Shown piece by piece: positions 57,301 through 62,728 of a stretch of 64,000 nucleotides of DNA. The notes below the pieces were generated by a model that saw nothing but the letters and a program-made list of their open reading frames with translations, was not told where the DNA came from and ran no database searches. Source of the stretch: Paraspadella gotoi (lineage: Eukaryota; Chaetognatha); contig CM119268.1 in the NCBI GenBank assembly GCA_051294375.1, positions 3,437,856 to 3,501,855 on the forward strand, in the 5' to 3' direction. Numbering within the stretch: the stretch's first letter is position 1; each line of letters starts with the position of its first letter. Position numbers and translations under genes: made by a program.

Positions 57301-58217
57301 ACGTCTGTCGTTTTGCAGATAAAGGAGCGAAGTTTGGTTCACTGAAGTGTGAACGTAAGACATGAACTTGGCGATCGATTCGATGATGTCTTTCTGTAAA
57401 TGAAAAAAAAATGCACAGCGATGAGAGCAATTAACTACTTAGTTAATTTAGTTTTTACCGGCAAAAGTTCGATCTCCGACAAGAATCGTTTGCTGACGGA
57501 GAAGAGCGCCTCTTGCGGCCACTCGTGGAACCAGTCGATCATGGTGCAGTTGGTGACGGCGGGGAACTTCCTTCCCCGAACGCGGAGAGTGGAGCCGACG
57601 GGGGAGAAGCAGAGGATGACCTGGCAGTTGGAGTAGGTGGGGGTTGCTCTTTTGTTGACGAATTTAGCCATATATTTCACTTTTTTTAAAAATTCATTCA
57701 TCCGTCGTTTATTACATATTTTTATATTGGTTGTACCAATTTCAAAAGTTCTTTTTTATTCTTTAGCCACAATTTATTCGTTTATTTATTCATGCAATTA
57801 TTCATTCATTCATTCTTTCGTACATGCATTAAATTATTTATTTTCTAAACGTGTTAATTAATCATTTTTTAAACAGAATGAATGCTCGCTATAATTTTCA
57901 TACGTATGACAAAATAAATATCATTCATTAAATCTGGTAAGCTTTTAATTATCCAATCCATCCTATCCATTTATTCATCCATCAATTTGTCTATTTATCC
58001 ATCCATCCAATCCAATCCATCAATCCATCCATCCATCCATCCAATCCAATCCAATCCAAACCAATCCAATCTCACCTTTAACTGCTTCCTGACTCGTTCG
58101 ATAAAGAACCTCCAACAGTTCTCTCTCGTATCCGTCATCCCCGCGTTCTTCACTTCGTTCCGAAGGCCGCCCACGATGTTCTCGACTTCGTCGTCGGGGA
58201 AAAGGTCCGGGATTTCC
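26011..58217 (-). CDS. Axonemal dynein heavy chain, outer-arm beta type (3' part of gene)
   Basis: ATP-driven motor of ciliary and sperm-flagellar outer dynein arms. The minus strand carries, in correct order, about 34 exons for about 1,490 C-terminal codons of a family usually near 4,400-4,500 residues: end of AAA4 ([10 protein letters not shown]), stalk coiled coil 1, microtubule-binding domain ([33 protein letters not shown]), coiled coil 2, AAA5 ([35 protein letters not shown]), AAA6 ([21 protein letters not shown]) and the C-terminal domain ending [18 protein letters not shown]. The ending matches my knowledge of DNAH9/11/17 rather than inner-arm chains. Exon phases agree throughout. Two gaps remove AAA6-region coding sequence, and exons upstream of 58217 (motor N-half and tail) are not visible. 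Internal duplications are described separately. Confidence 0.93.
26422..26664 (+). repeat. Dispersed repeat, copy 3 (dynein intron)
   Basis: Copy of the 7956-8230 element in + orientation inside the intron between exons w33 and w34, starting ATGGCAACAGCCGGGTTGCC and ending near ATATACCGCCACA. Confidence 0.85.
26838..26989 (-). CDS. Dynein heavy chain exon w33, with frameshift
   Basis: Acceptor CTCTCAG, donor GTGACC. Reads [16 protein letters not shown] then, after one extra base near 26894, [18 protein letters not shown]. Phase into w34 only works if that base is removed, so it is a one-base insertion in the assembly or a real lesion. Dynein C-terminal domain. Confidence 0.9.
27717..27901 (-). 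CDS. Dynein heavy chain exon w32
   Basis: Acceptor CACAAG, donor GTGAGT. Encodes [20 protein letters not shown] and, at the end, [14 protein letters not shown], a conserved C-terminal-domain block. Phase matches w31 and w33. Confidence 0.95.
28259..28424 (-). CDS. Dynein heavy chain exon w31
   Basis: Acceptor AATATCAG, donor GTAAGG. Starts [19 protein letters not shown] and carries the conserved [19 protein letters not shown] block linking AAA6 to the C-terminal domain. Confidence 0.95.
28807..28984 (-). CDS. Dynein heavy chain exon w30
   Basis: Acceptor GGTCCAG, donor GTTATT (weak). Encodes [20 protein letters not shown], a Gly/Ala-rich linker and [20 protein letters not shown]. Confidence 0.95.
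29258..29397 (-). CDS. Dynein heavy chain exon w29 (copy A)
   Basis: Acceptor ATGCACAG, donor GTGAGT. Encodes [34 protein letters not shown] and PNAEIG. A second, 132-base damaged copy lies at 33281-33412. Confidence 0.95.
29468..29587 (-). CDS. Dynein heavy chain exon w28 (copy A)
   Basis: Acceptor CAAACAG, donor GTAAGT, 40 codons: [32 protein letters not shown]. The second copy at 33482-33598 is three bases shorter with several changes. Confidence 0.95.
29627..29812 (+). repeat. Segment S1, direct copy of 34571-34783
   Basis: Starts GTCATCGTGCTG and runs to CCACGGTC. Its first part reads [11 protein letters not shown] on the + strand, the end of dynein exon w27, but in the wrong orientation relative to all neighbouring dynein exons. 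Confidence 0.8.
29813..30723 (+). repeat. Segment S2, inverted copy of 33643-34570
   Basis: Reverse complement of 33643-34570, including a flipped dynein exon (29993-30182, + strand) that lost bases relative to the intact copy at 34200-34391. It ends at a 25-N gap. Confidence 0.88.
29993..30182 (+). pseudogene. Inverted, damaged copy of dynein exon w27
   Basis: Same exon as 34200-34391 ([19 protein letters not shown] readable) but on the opposite strand to the rest of the gene, with a small deletion after HAVVA and a damaged donor. It cannot contribute to the dynein mRNA in this orientation. Confidence 0.88.
30724..30994. repeat. 221-bp intron copy isolated between two 25-N gaps
   Basis: Gaps at 30724-30748 and 30970-30994 enclose 30749-30969, which reads base for base like 27389-27609 in the intron between w32 and w33. 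An exact copy bounded by placeholder gaps is typical of a misplaced scaffold fragment. Confidence 0.92.
30995..33060. other. AT-rich unplaced-looking DNA, no gene seen
   Basis: No exon or long frame with coding character. It follows a placeholder gap and runs without a gap into the damaged copy of dynein intron/exon w29 near 33061. About 32495-32575 shares a short dispersed motif (AAAGTCAGGGCAAGATAGC, TATATTGGTTGTAC) with 49706-49790 and 58605-58680. Confidence 0.6.
33281..33412 (-). pseudogene. Dynein exon w29, damaged copy B
   Basis: Same exon as 29258-29397 but eight bases shorter, with frame-breaking deletions. Splice sites are retained. Probably unpolished sequence of the same locus. 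Confidence 0.88.
33482..33598 (-). pseudogene. Dynein exon w28, damaged copy B
   Basis: Same exon as 29468-29587, three bases shorter, with substitutions. It lies in the right order downstream of exon w27 at 34200-34391, so copy B keeps the natural order of this part of the gene. Confidence 0.88.
34200..34391 (-). CDS. Dynein heavy chain exon w27
   Basis: Acceptor ACAAAAG, donor GTAAGG, 64 codons: [59 protein letters not shown]. Continues in phase 0 into VPWEDL of w28. This is the intact copy; an inverted, damaged one is at 29993-30182. Confidence 0.93.
34571..34783 (+). repeat. Segment S1, second copy
   Basis: Direct copy of 29627-29812 with indels, again carrying a + strand fragment VLYNYLESN of exon w27, then running into the gap at 34784. 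Confidence 0.8.
34784..35335. other. Assembly gap inside the dynein gene
   Basis: 552 Ns. The missing coding sequence lies between VFMSAE (w26) and the start of w27, i.e. part of AAA6. Confidence 0.97.
35336..35355 (-). CDS. Dynein heavy chain exon w26, first 20 bases only
   Basis: Acceptor TATTATCCAG then AGTGTTTATGTCTGCGGAAC, reading VFMSAE in phase with w25, cut by the gap. In relatives this motif continues with the Pro-rich end of the AAA6 sensor region. Confidence 0.85.
35559..35750 (-). CDS. Dynein heavy chain exon w25
   Basis: Acceptor TATAACAG, donor GTTCGT. Encodes [36 protein letters not shown] and ends HADYR. LGQGQE and GHWVILQN are hallmarks of AAA6 in dynein heavy chains. Confidence 0.96.
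35849..35900 (-). CDS. Dynein heavy chain exon w24
   Basis: A 52-base exon, acceptor TTTTTTAG, donor GTGATC, reading [17 protein letters not shown]. Phases fit w23 and w25 exactly. Confidence 0.95.
36008..36123 (-). CDS. Dynein heavy chain exon w23, apparent GC donor
   Basis: Acceptor TCTCGCAG. Reads [20 protein letters not shown], then [16 protein letters not shown]. The exon must end CCAG followed by GCAATC to keep phase with w24, so the intron starts GC rather than GT: a rare GC-AG intron or a base error. Confidence 0.94.
36428..37150. other. Assembly gap inside the dynein gene
   Basis: 723 Ns. Compared with the family, the segment between EEFR (w22) and NFVEEKLG (w23), including the buttress-to-AAA6 transition, is missing. 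Confidence 0.97.
37151..37187 (-). CDS. Dynein heavy chain exon w22, partial
   Basis: Acceptor CCCTCAG followed by [12 protein letters not shown], then the gap. In phase with w21. Confidence 0.93.
37543..37707 (-). CDS. Dynein heavy chain exon w21
   Basis: Acceptor CCCCCAAAG, donor GTGAGG. Reads [47 protein letters not shown]. Matches the conserved block after the strut helices. Confidence 0.95.
37970..38220 (-). repeat. Dispersed repeat, copy 4
   Basis: Minus-orientation copy of the 7956-8230 element, from TGTGGCGGTATATTC to CTGTTGCCAT. Confidence 0.85.
38258..38352 (+). repeat. Three tandem copies of a TACGCTACGACAAACGCC unit
   Basis: GGTACGCTACGACAAACGCC followed by TATGCC occurs three times at roughly 30-38 bp spacing, between two copies of the dispersed repeat. 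Confidence 0.85.
38453..38700 (-). repeat. Dispersed repeat, copy 5
   Basis: Second minus-orientation copy 480 bp from copy 4 and very similar to it, so the pair may come from a local duplication. Confidence 0.85.
38705..39340. repeat. Inverted minisatellite of about 40 bp units
   Basis: Units of the form CTCATTTCCTCATTTTTTCA then TTTCTTCCCCAAAGGT are repeated in one direction up to 39059 and in reverse complement from 39085, around a 25-N gap. Confidence 0.88.
39484..39604 (-). CDS. Dynein heavy chain exon w20
   Basis: Acceptor CCTTGCAG, donor GTCAGT. Reads [20 protein letters not shown] and [16 protein letters not shown]. In relatives it follows YQFSLK (w19) directly, so the gene at 40586 lies within one dynein intron. 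Confidence 0.95.
39605..40585. other. Dynein intron and 5' flank of nested gene
   Basis: Non-coding AT-rich sequence upstream of the + strand acyltransferase. Its promoter should lie here; I could not identify a specific core element. A pyrimidine-rich stretch (40500-40540) precedes the coding region. Confidence 0.5.
40586..42188 (+). CDS. Membrane-anchored HHxxxDG acyltransferase (condensation/AATase-like), nested in dynein intron
   Basis: Probable CoA-dependent acyltransferase of the chloramphenicol-acetyltransferase / condensation-domain superfamily (alcohol acetyltransferase and PapA5-like members). From the ATG at 40586 a hydrophobic segment at residues 7-29 looks like an N-terminal membrane anchor. 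The catalytic motif HHAIVDG is at residues 178-184, about where the family has it; [10 protein letters not shown] precedes it. After a 25-N gap (41454-41478) the sequence gives [12 protein letters not shown], then VSNWGKF, typical of the C-terminal half, and a tail ALSKVV. Several frameshifts and a TAG after ALQAGS break the frame in this copy. A poly(A) signal AATAAA is at 42238. Substrate cannot be inferred. It is opposite in strand to the surrounding dynein gene. Confidence 0.75.
42238..42243 (+). promoter_or_regulatory. Candidate poly(A) signal of acyltransferase gene
   Basis: AATAAA about 50 bases after the stop codon. The duplicate near 51170 lacks it because of a small deletion. Confidence 0.5.
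45236..45432. repeat. GA and CT microsatellites in dynein intron, copy 1
   Basis: A (GA)n tract at 45236-45264 and a (CT)n tract at about 45360-45432; the second runs to the splice donor of exon w10. Counterparts in copy 2 are at about 54145-54180 and 54264-54349. Confidence 0.9.
49081..49165. repeat. (CCAT)n/(CCAAT)n microsatellite
   Basis: Runs of ATCC and CCAAT in the intron between exons w1 and w2; counterpart at about 57958-58070 in copy 2. Confidence 0.85.
49313..50575. other. Non-coding flank upstream of dynein exon w1, copy 1
   Basis: Expected to be the intron 5' of exon w1. No earlier dynein exon could be recognised. Contains a dispersed motif with TATTGGTTGTACCAA near 49760. Confidence 0.55.
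50582..51122 (+). pseudogene. Acyltransferase 3' fragment (duplicate)
   Basis: Duplicate of the 3' half of the 40586-42188 gene. In-frame from [20 protein letters not shown] to GLADETL, interrupted by two gaps, then [13 protein letters not shown] and TGA at 51120. It shows the correct reading of the C-terminus where copy 1 is frameshifted. The N-terminal half with the HHxxxDG motif is absent, so it is not a complete gene. Confidence 0.85.
51456..51602 (-). CDS. Dynein heavy chain exon w19
   Basis: Acceptor CTCTTAG, donor GTGAGA, 49 codons: [46 protein letters not shown]. This helical segment belongs to the AAA5-AAA6 strut region. Confidence 0.95.
51793..51897 (-). CDS. Dynein heavy chain exon w18
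   Basis: Acceptor TTTCGCAG, donor GTGAAA, 35 codons including [20 protein letters not shown], a strongly conserved heavy-chain block. Confidence 0.95.
51971..52063 (-). CDS. Dynein heavy chain exon w17
   Basis: Acceptor CCTTCAG, donor GTTAGG, 31 codons: [20 protein letters not shown] then [11 protein letters not shown]. Confidence 0.95.
52136..52201 (-). CDS. Dynein heavy chain exon w16
   Basis: A 66-base exon, acceptor TTTTTCAG, donor GTAAGG, encoding [20 protein letters not shown], one of the most conserved dynein motifs. Confidence 0.96.
52286..52360 (-). CDS. Dynein heavy chain exon w15
   Basis: 25 codons between acceptor TTTTTTAG and donor [26 protein letters not shown], the AAA5 sensor region. 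Confidence 0.96.
52451..52624 (-). CDS. Dynein heavy chain exon w14
   Basis: 58 codons: [50 protein letters not shown]. The Walker-B-like LLLENIGE of AAA5 is intact. The acceptor lies after a run of A (AAAAAAAG), with a weak pyrimidine tract. Confidence 0.95.
52949..53076 (-). CDS. Dynein heavy chain exon w13
   Basis: Acceptor TGTCCAG, donor GTTCGT. Reads [20 protein letters not shown] and [16 protein letters not shown], the AAA5 nucleotide-pocket region of outer-arm chains. Confidence 0.95.
53402..53483 (-). CDS. Dynein heavy chain exon w12
   Basis: 82 bases: [20 protein letters not shown] then IASWNNE; phase joins w13 as G-LPSDR. Confidence 0.95.
54013..54138 (-). CDS. Dynein heavy chain exon w11
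   Basis: 42 codons: [37 protein letters not shown]. This is the start of AAA5. Acceptor CACATCAG, donor GTAAGC. Confidence 0.95.
54351..54545 (-). CDS. Dynein heavy chain exon w10
   Basis: 65 codons: [20 protein letters not shown] (end of stalk coiled coil 2) to [20 protein letters not shown]. Its donor reads GTGAGAGAGAG and runs straight into an 80-bp GA/CT microsatellite. Confidence 0.95.
54954..55070 (-). CDS. Dynein heavy chain exon w9
   Basis: 39 codons: [20 protein letters not shown] then Ala/Glu-rich coiled-coil sequence. Returns from the microtubule-binding domain into stalk coiled coil 2. Confidence 0.95.
55288..55454 (-). CDS. Dynein heavy chain exon w8
   Basis: Acceptor GGTTCTAG, donor GTGAGC. 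Reads [47 protein letters not shown]: second half of the microtubule-binding domain. Confidence 0.96.
55773..55902 (-). CDS. Dynein heavy chain exon w7
   Basis: Acceptor AATTCCAG, donor GTGGAC. Reads [20 protein letters not shown] and [20 protein letters not shown]: first half of the microtubule-binding domain. Confidence 0.96.
56298..56423 (-). CDS. Dynein heavy chain exon w6
   Basis: 42 codons: [37 protein letters not shown]. End of stalk coiled coil 1; AEPAL is a conserved marker. Confidence 0.95.
56716..56817 (-). CDS. Dynein heavy chain exon w5
   Basis: 34 codons of stalk coiled coil 1: [34 protein letters not shown]. Acceptor CTTTACAG, donor GTGGAC. Confidence 0.95.
56971..57108 (-). 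CDS. Dynein heavy chain exon w4
   Basis: 46 codons, start of stalk coiled coil 1: [40 protein letters not shown]. Confidence 0.95.
57265..57393 (-). CDS. Dynein heavy chain exon w3
   Basis: 43 codons: [46 protein letters not shown] is a conserved junction between AAA4 and the stalk. Confidence 0.96.
57459..57620 (-). CDS. Dynein heavy chain exon w2
   Basis: 54 codons: [43 protein letters not shown]4 with its conserved FPA..NCT.IDWF.EWP block. Confidence 0.96.
58076..58217 (-). CDS. Dynein heavy chain exon w1 (most 5' exon seen)
   Basis: Acceptor CCCCGCAG, donor GTGAGA. Reads [20 protein letters not shown] and [17 protein letters not shown], late AAA4. Earlier exons must follow at higher coordinates, but none is recognisable between 58218 and 64000. 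Confidence 0.95.
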
Positions 58218-59676
58218 CTGCGGGGGGGGAGCGGGCGGGGCGGGGCAATTTCAAATATTGCTCAATGTAATCATTTATTATTTTTTCTCTCTCTCTCTCT
58301 CTCTTCTTTTCAATGCTTTTTCAAGACTTAGAATCGACAGTCTGTGTTTTTGTACCGAATCAACCATTTTGCATTAGAAAAAAAAACCCGCTTAAATAAT
58401 AAGGGTTATCGAATAGTTAAAGTCGTGGGTGGTTGCATCGAAAACTAACATATGTCAGGATTGAAATATTTGATTCGTTAAATTTACATTACATTTTAAA
58501 GCTAGACGACTTTACTCCGATCGTGGAAGCCAACTCCAAAGTCTAATCTGTTATGTTATTATCTTGCAAGTGTGATGGAGGCCTTAAACCACCAAAGCCT
58601 GTCCAAAGTCAGGGACAAAATAGCTTATTTATTAAATGTATGGATAATTTTTATATTGGTTGTACCAATTTCATAATAGAATCCTTAATTTAGATCAAGA
58701 GTCGAGCGAATGGAGGCTTTGTAATCAATTATCATCGTGATTGTAGAAAACGTACTTCAATTTTCTATGCCTTTTCGGTCATACGTCCAATTTAGTACAA
58801 CGTTAGTTTTTTGGAAGATTATTATTTTATAATTATTCGCATTATTAAAAAAACCCGTAGAAATTTAAATTTAAAGGGCAGAAGCTATTATGATTTCGAT
58901 CATGAAAGAAAATGTATCTAAAAGTGAGAATAAGGAAAATATTGACCTCAGCCGCTTCAATCACTCTGAATGATCACTGGTCAGTCATTTAATTGGGACC
59001 GAGAGAAAGAGAGAGAGCGAGTCGTGATATTTTCACAGTCATCCTCGATTTCAAAGCCGAAGGATAAACCGGAACGAGTTCGAGCAAACTCGATCTGAGT
59101 CCATCGTCTATTCTATTCATTATCTCTTCGATTCAAACCCTCGCAATCCAGTTCGCGTACATCCCACGGAATATCGGACACTTAATTCTCCTCCATTTTC
59201 CTTCTTAAATCGATGTACGGGGCAGCGAGAAGAGAACGAGGTCCGAGCATCAAAACAAACCATCTCTTTCTAGTGTTTAACCCGTTTTTGTTTTTAACCT
59301 TTTTGTGTTTCGTTTCTGGATCTTTTTTTTTTTCACTTTCTCTTTCTCTCGTAGGATATTTTAATCCGTCGGTAACAACAATTTTAAACAATTAAATTCG
59401 CCGCGGTTATTGATAAACCCTAAGGACGATCTTCGTCGATCATGGCCGATAACATTTCGAGTTGAATCGTTTTTAAACATCGAAACGATTTCACGGTCGT
59501 TCAACATGCACGTGTGATAGCAAGAGATAAATGCTAAATAAGCAGGTAATTAATGATCGAATTTTTATGTCTTATCAAAAACTTTTTAGTTATTATGTAT
59601 GCATTTAAATGGCTATTTTAGGGTTTTAATCAATAATGACACGAAACCTATTTTTAAATAAGATTTTAATTTCCAG
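58218..59676. other. Non-coding, end of duplicated block and flank
   Basis: AT-rich, with the TATTGGTTGTACCAA dispersed motif near 58655 and a moderately GC-rich patch at 59030-59250 that yields no convincing exon. The duplication ends near 59460. Confidence 0.5.
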
Positions 59677-59749
59677 CCACTTGCTTCAAGTCTTCCTCCA
59701 CTGCGACGACACCGTCTCCTTCACCATCAACATCTACTTCGATACTTAG
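59677..59749 (+). CDS. Candidate short terminal exon (HLLQVFLHCDDT...)
   Basis: The acceptor TTAATTTCCAG is followed by a frame of 23 codons beginning HLLQVFLHCDDTVSF and ending INIYFDT with TAG at 59747. Third positions are almost all C, which is coding-like. Overlaps an open minus-strand frame (see repeat ORF entry). Family unknown; upstream exons not found. Confidence 0.3.
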
Positions 59750-59855
59750 ATGACCCGCCTCCTCCATCTCCGCCTCCGTGGCCGATCCCTCCACCCCCGC
59801 CTCCGCTACCACCGCTTCCGCCGCCGCCGCCCACTCGATCTTCAAGGAGAACGAG

Positions 59856-62728
59856 ATGACTACGGTAGCCGAAGAGGACGTGGTAGACCAAGAGGACGTG
59901 GATGTCGAGGAGGACGTGGAGGTCGAGGACTTGGTAGCCGAGGATGTGGATGCCAAGGAGAACTCGGAAGTCAAAGATGCAATAGCCAACAAGGATGCAG
60001 TTGCGATCGAGGATATAGCCGAGGCTGTGGAGGATGCCGAGGATGCGGAGGCCGCCATGGAGGCCGAGGAGATCTTGGATGCCGAAGAGACATCGGATGC
60101 CAAGGAGATATCAGATGCCATGGATTCAGAAGCCAAAGAGGACGCAATGGCTTCAGACTATTTGGAAGCCAAAGAGGACGTAATGGCTTAGGAAGATCAG
60201 GATTGCCTTGGCTCGCCGGGCACGGCTTAGGACGATTTGGAAGCCAAAGAGGATACCGAGGTCAAAGAGAATGCGATGGCCAAGGATGCGATGGCTACAG
60301 AGGACACGGTAGCCCAGGAGGATGCTATGGCCAAGGATGCGACGGCCACAGAGGACGCGGTAGCCCAGGAGGACGCGGTAGCCCAGGAGGACGCGGTAGC
60401 CCAGGAGGATGCAGTAGCCCAGGAAGACGCGATGGCCAAGGATGTGATGGACGAAGATGGGGTAGCCCAGGAGATCGCGATGGCCAAGAAGAACATGGTA
60501 GCCCAGGATTACGGGGTAGTCCAGGATTACGGGGTAGCCCAAGATTACGGGGTAGCCCAGGAGGACGCGATGGCCAAGGAGGATGCGATGGCCAAGGAGG
60601 ATGTGATGGCCAAGGAGGATGCATCCTTTGCGTCCTCTTTGGCCATCGCAGATACCAAAGAAGACGCAGATACCGAAGAAGACGCAGATACCAAAGAGGA
60701 CACGGTAGTCCAGAACGGGATGGCCAAGGAGGACGCGATGGCCAAGGATGCGATAGCCACAGAAGATACGGTAGCCCAAGAGAATGCAGAGGCCAAAGAG
60801 GATGCAGAGGCCGAAGAGGATTCAGATGCCAAAGAGGACACGGTACCCCAGGAGGAAGTGATAGCCAAGGAGAATACGATAGCCAAGGAGATTTGGATAG
60901 CCAAAGAGATTTGGATAGCCAAGGAGATTTGGATAGCCAAGGAGAATGTGATGGCCAAGGCCGTAGGGGATGCAGAGGCCGTAGGGATGCAGAGGCCGTA
61001 GGGGATGCAGAGGCCGAAGAGGATTCAGATGCCAAAGAGGACACGGTACCCCAGGAGGAAGTGATAGCCAAGGAGAATGGATAGCCAAAGAGAATTGGAT
61101 AGCCAAGGAGAATGGATAGCCAAGGAGAAATTGGATAGCCAAGGAGAATTGGATAGCCAAGGAGAATTGGATGGCCAAGGCCGTAGGGGATGCAAGAGGC
61201 CGTAGGGATGCAAGGGGCCGTAGGGGATGCAGAGGCCGTAGGGGATGCAGAGGCTGTAGATGCAGAGGCCATAGAGGATGCGATGGCCAAGGATTCAGAG
61301 GTTGTAGAGGACGCAGAGGCCAAGAAAAACGCGGTACCCCAGAAGGATGCGATGACCAAGACGGATGCGATGACCAAGACGGATGTGATAGCCAAGACGG
61401 ATGTAATAGAAAAGGCCGTAAAGGATGCAGAGGCCGTAAAGGATGTGATGGCCAAGGATTCGGGGGCTGTAAAGGACGCAGAGGCCAAAAAGGATGCATT
61501 ACCCCAGAAGAATGCGATGGCCAAGACGGATGCGATGGCCAAGACGGATGCGATGGCCAAGACGGATGCGATGGCCAAGACGGATGCGATGGCCAAGACG
61601 GATGCGATAGAGAATGCTGCAGATGCTGTAGATGCAGATGCTGTAGATGCAGATGCCATAGATGCAGATGCTGTAGATGCAGATGCCATAGATGCAGATG
61701 CTGTAGAGGATGCAGAGGCCGTAGAGGATGTGATGGTCAAGGATTCAGGGGCTGTAGAGGGCACAGAGGCCAAAAAGGACGCAGTACCCTGGAAGGATGC
61801 GATGACCAAGACGGATGCAATGGCGAAGGAGAATGCGATAGAGAATGCCGTAGAAGATGCGATAGCCAAAGATTCAGGGGCTGTAAAGGATGCAGAGGCC
61901 AAAAAGGACGCGGTACTCCAGAAGGATGCGATGATCAAGATGAATGTGATTGCCAAGACAAATGCGATTGCCAAGACAAATGCAATTGCCAAGACAAATG
62001 CGATTGCCAAGACAAATGCGATTGCCAAGACAAATGCGATTGCCAAGACAAATGCGATTGCCAAGACAAATGCGATTGCCAAGACAAATGCGATTGCCAA
62101 GACGAATGCAATTGCCCAGACGAATGCGTTTGCCCAGACGGATTTAGGGGCCGTAGAGGATTCAGAGGCCGTAGAAGATTCAGAGGCCCCAGAGGATGCA
62201 ATGGCCAAGAAGAATGCGATGGCCAAGGAGGGTTCAGGGGCCATAAAGGATTCAGAGGCCGTAGAAGATTCAGAGGCCCAAGAAGATGCAGAGGCCAAAG
62301 AGGACGCGGTTCCCCAGGAAGATGTGATGGCCAAGAAGGATGCGATGGCCAAAGATTCAGAGGCCGTAGAAGATTCAGAGGCCAAAGAGGACCCAGAGGC
62401 CAACGAGGATGCGATGGCCAACGAGGATACGGTAGCCCGGGTGGACGCGGTAGCCCGGGTGGACGCGGTAGCCCGGGTGGACGCGGTAGCCCGGGTGGAC
62501 GCGGTGGCCCGGGTGGACGCGGTAGCCCGGGTGGACGCGGTGGCCCGGATGGACGCGGTAGCCCGGGTGGACGCGGTAGCCCGGGTGGACGCGGTAGCCC
62601 AAGAGGACGCGGTAGCCGAGGTGGACGCAGCGGCCAATGAGAAATCGCAGACCATGAAGAACACTGGAGAACGATTGAAGAACGAACATGTTGGCCGAAT
62701 GCTTGGCCGATGCTTGATAAACATTTAA
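59856..62728 (+). CDS. Acidic hexapeptide-repeat protein, hypothetical, frame interrupted
   Basis: Starting at ATG 59856 (MTTVAEEDVVDQEDV) the + strand encodes hexapeptides such as AKEDAM, AQEDAV, AKTDAM, AKTNAI and ARVDAV, ending in a unique tail, NEHVGRMLGRCLINI, with TAA at 62726. Two TAG codons (60189, 60228) look like CAG-to-TAG changes in AQED units, and small indels around 61000-61190 shift the frame, so about 950 residues are broken into three pieces. Repeat-unit variation is mostly at third positions of this frame (GAC/GAT, AAG/AAA, GAG/GAA), and AATAAA lies at 62923 and 62931. Against it: the minus-strand Ser/Ala/Thr frame shares the same third positions and is open for 799 codons (62724-60325), with a plausible C-terminus near 59666. 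Function unknown. Confidence 0.4.
59860..62615 (+). repeat. 18-bp (2 x 9 bp) minisatellite, about 2.8 kb
   Basis: Tandem 18-bp units with homogeneous sub-blocks: GCCCAGGAGGACGCGGTA near 60350-60420, GATGGCCAAGACGGATGC at 61510-61615, GCGATTGCCAAGACAAAT about ten times at 61950-62105, and GTAGCCCGGGTGGACGCG about ten times at 62427-62600. Between blocks the 9-bp half-units GCC-A-[AG]-G-A-G and GAT-GC-[AG] are shuffled. Confidence 0.95.

Larger units (their letters stand above)
50582..59460. repeat. Direct duplication, copy 2
   Basis: Collinear copy of 41558-50575. It begins within the acyltransferase gene without its N-terminal half, has gaps at 50698-50707 and 50819-51077, and its dynein exons are intact, so this copy is the cleaner one. 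Confidence 0.95.

Noticed and set aside
59750-62640. Collagen-like Gly-X-Y gene
   Set aside because: The frame does have GGR-GSP and GQG-GCD triplets, but repeat-unit variation is often non-synonymous in it and there is no signal peptide or start context; kept only as an alternative.
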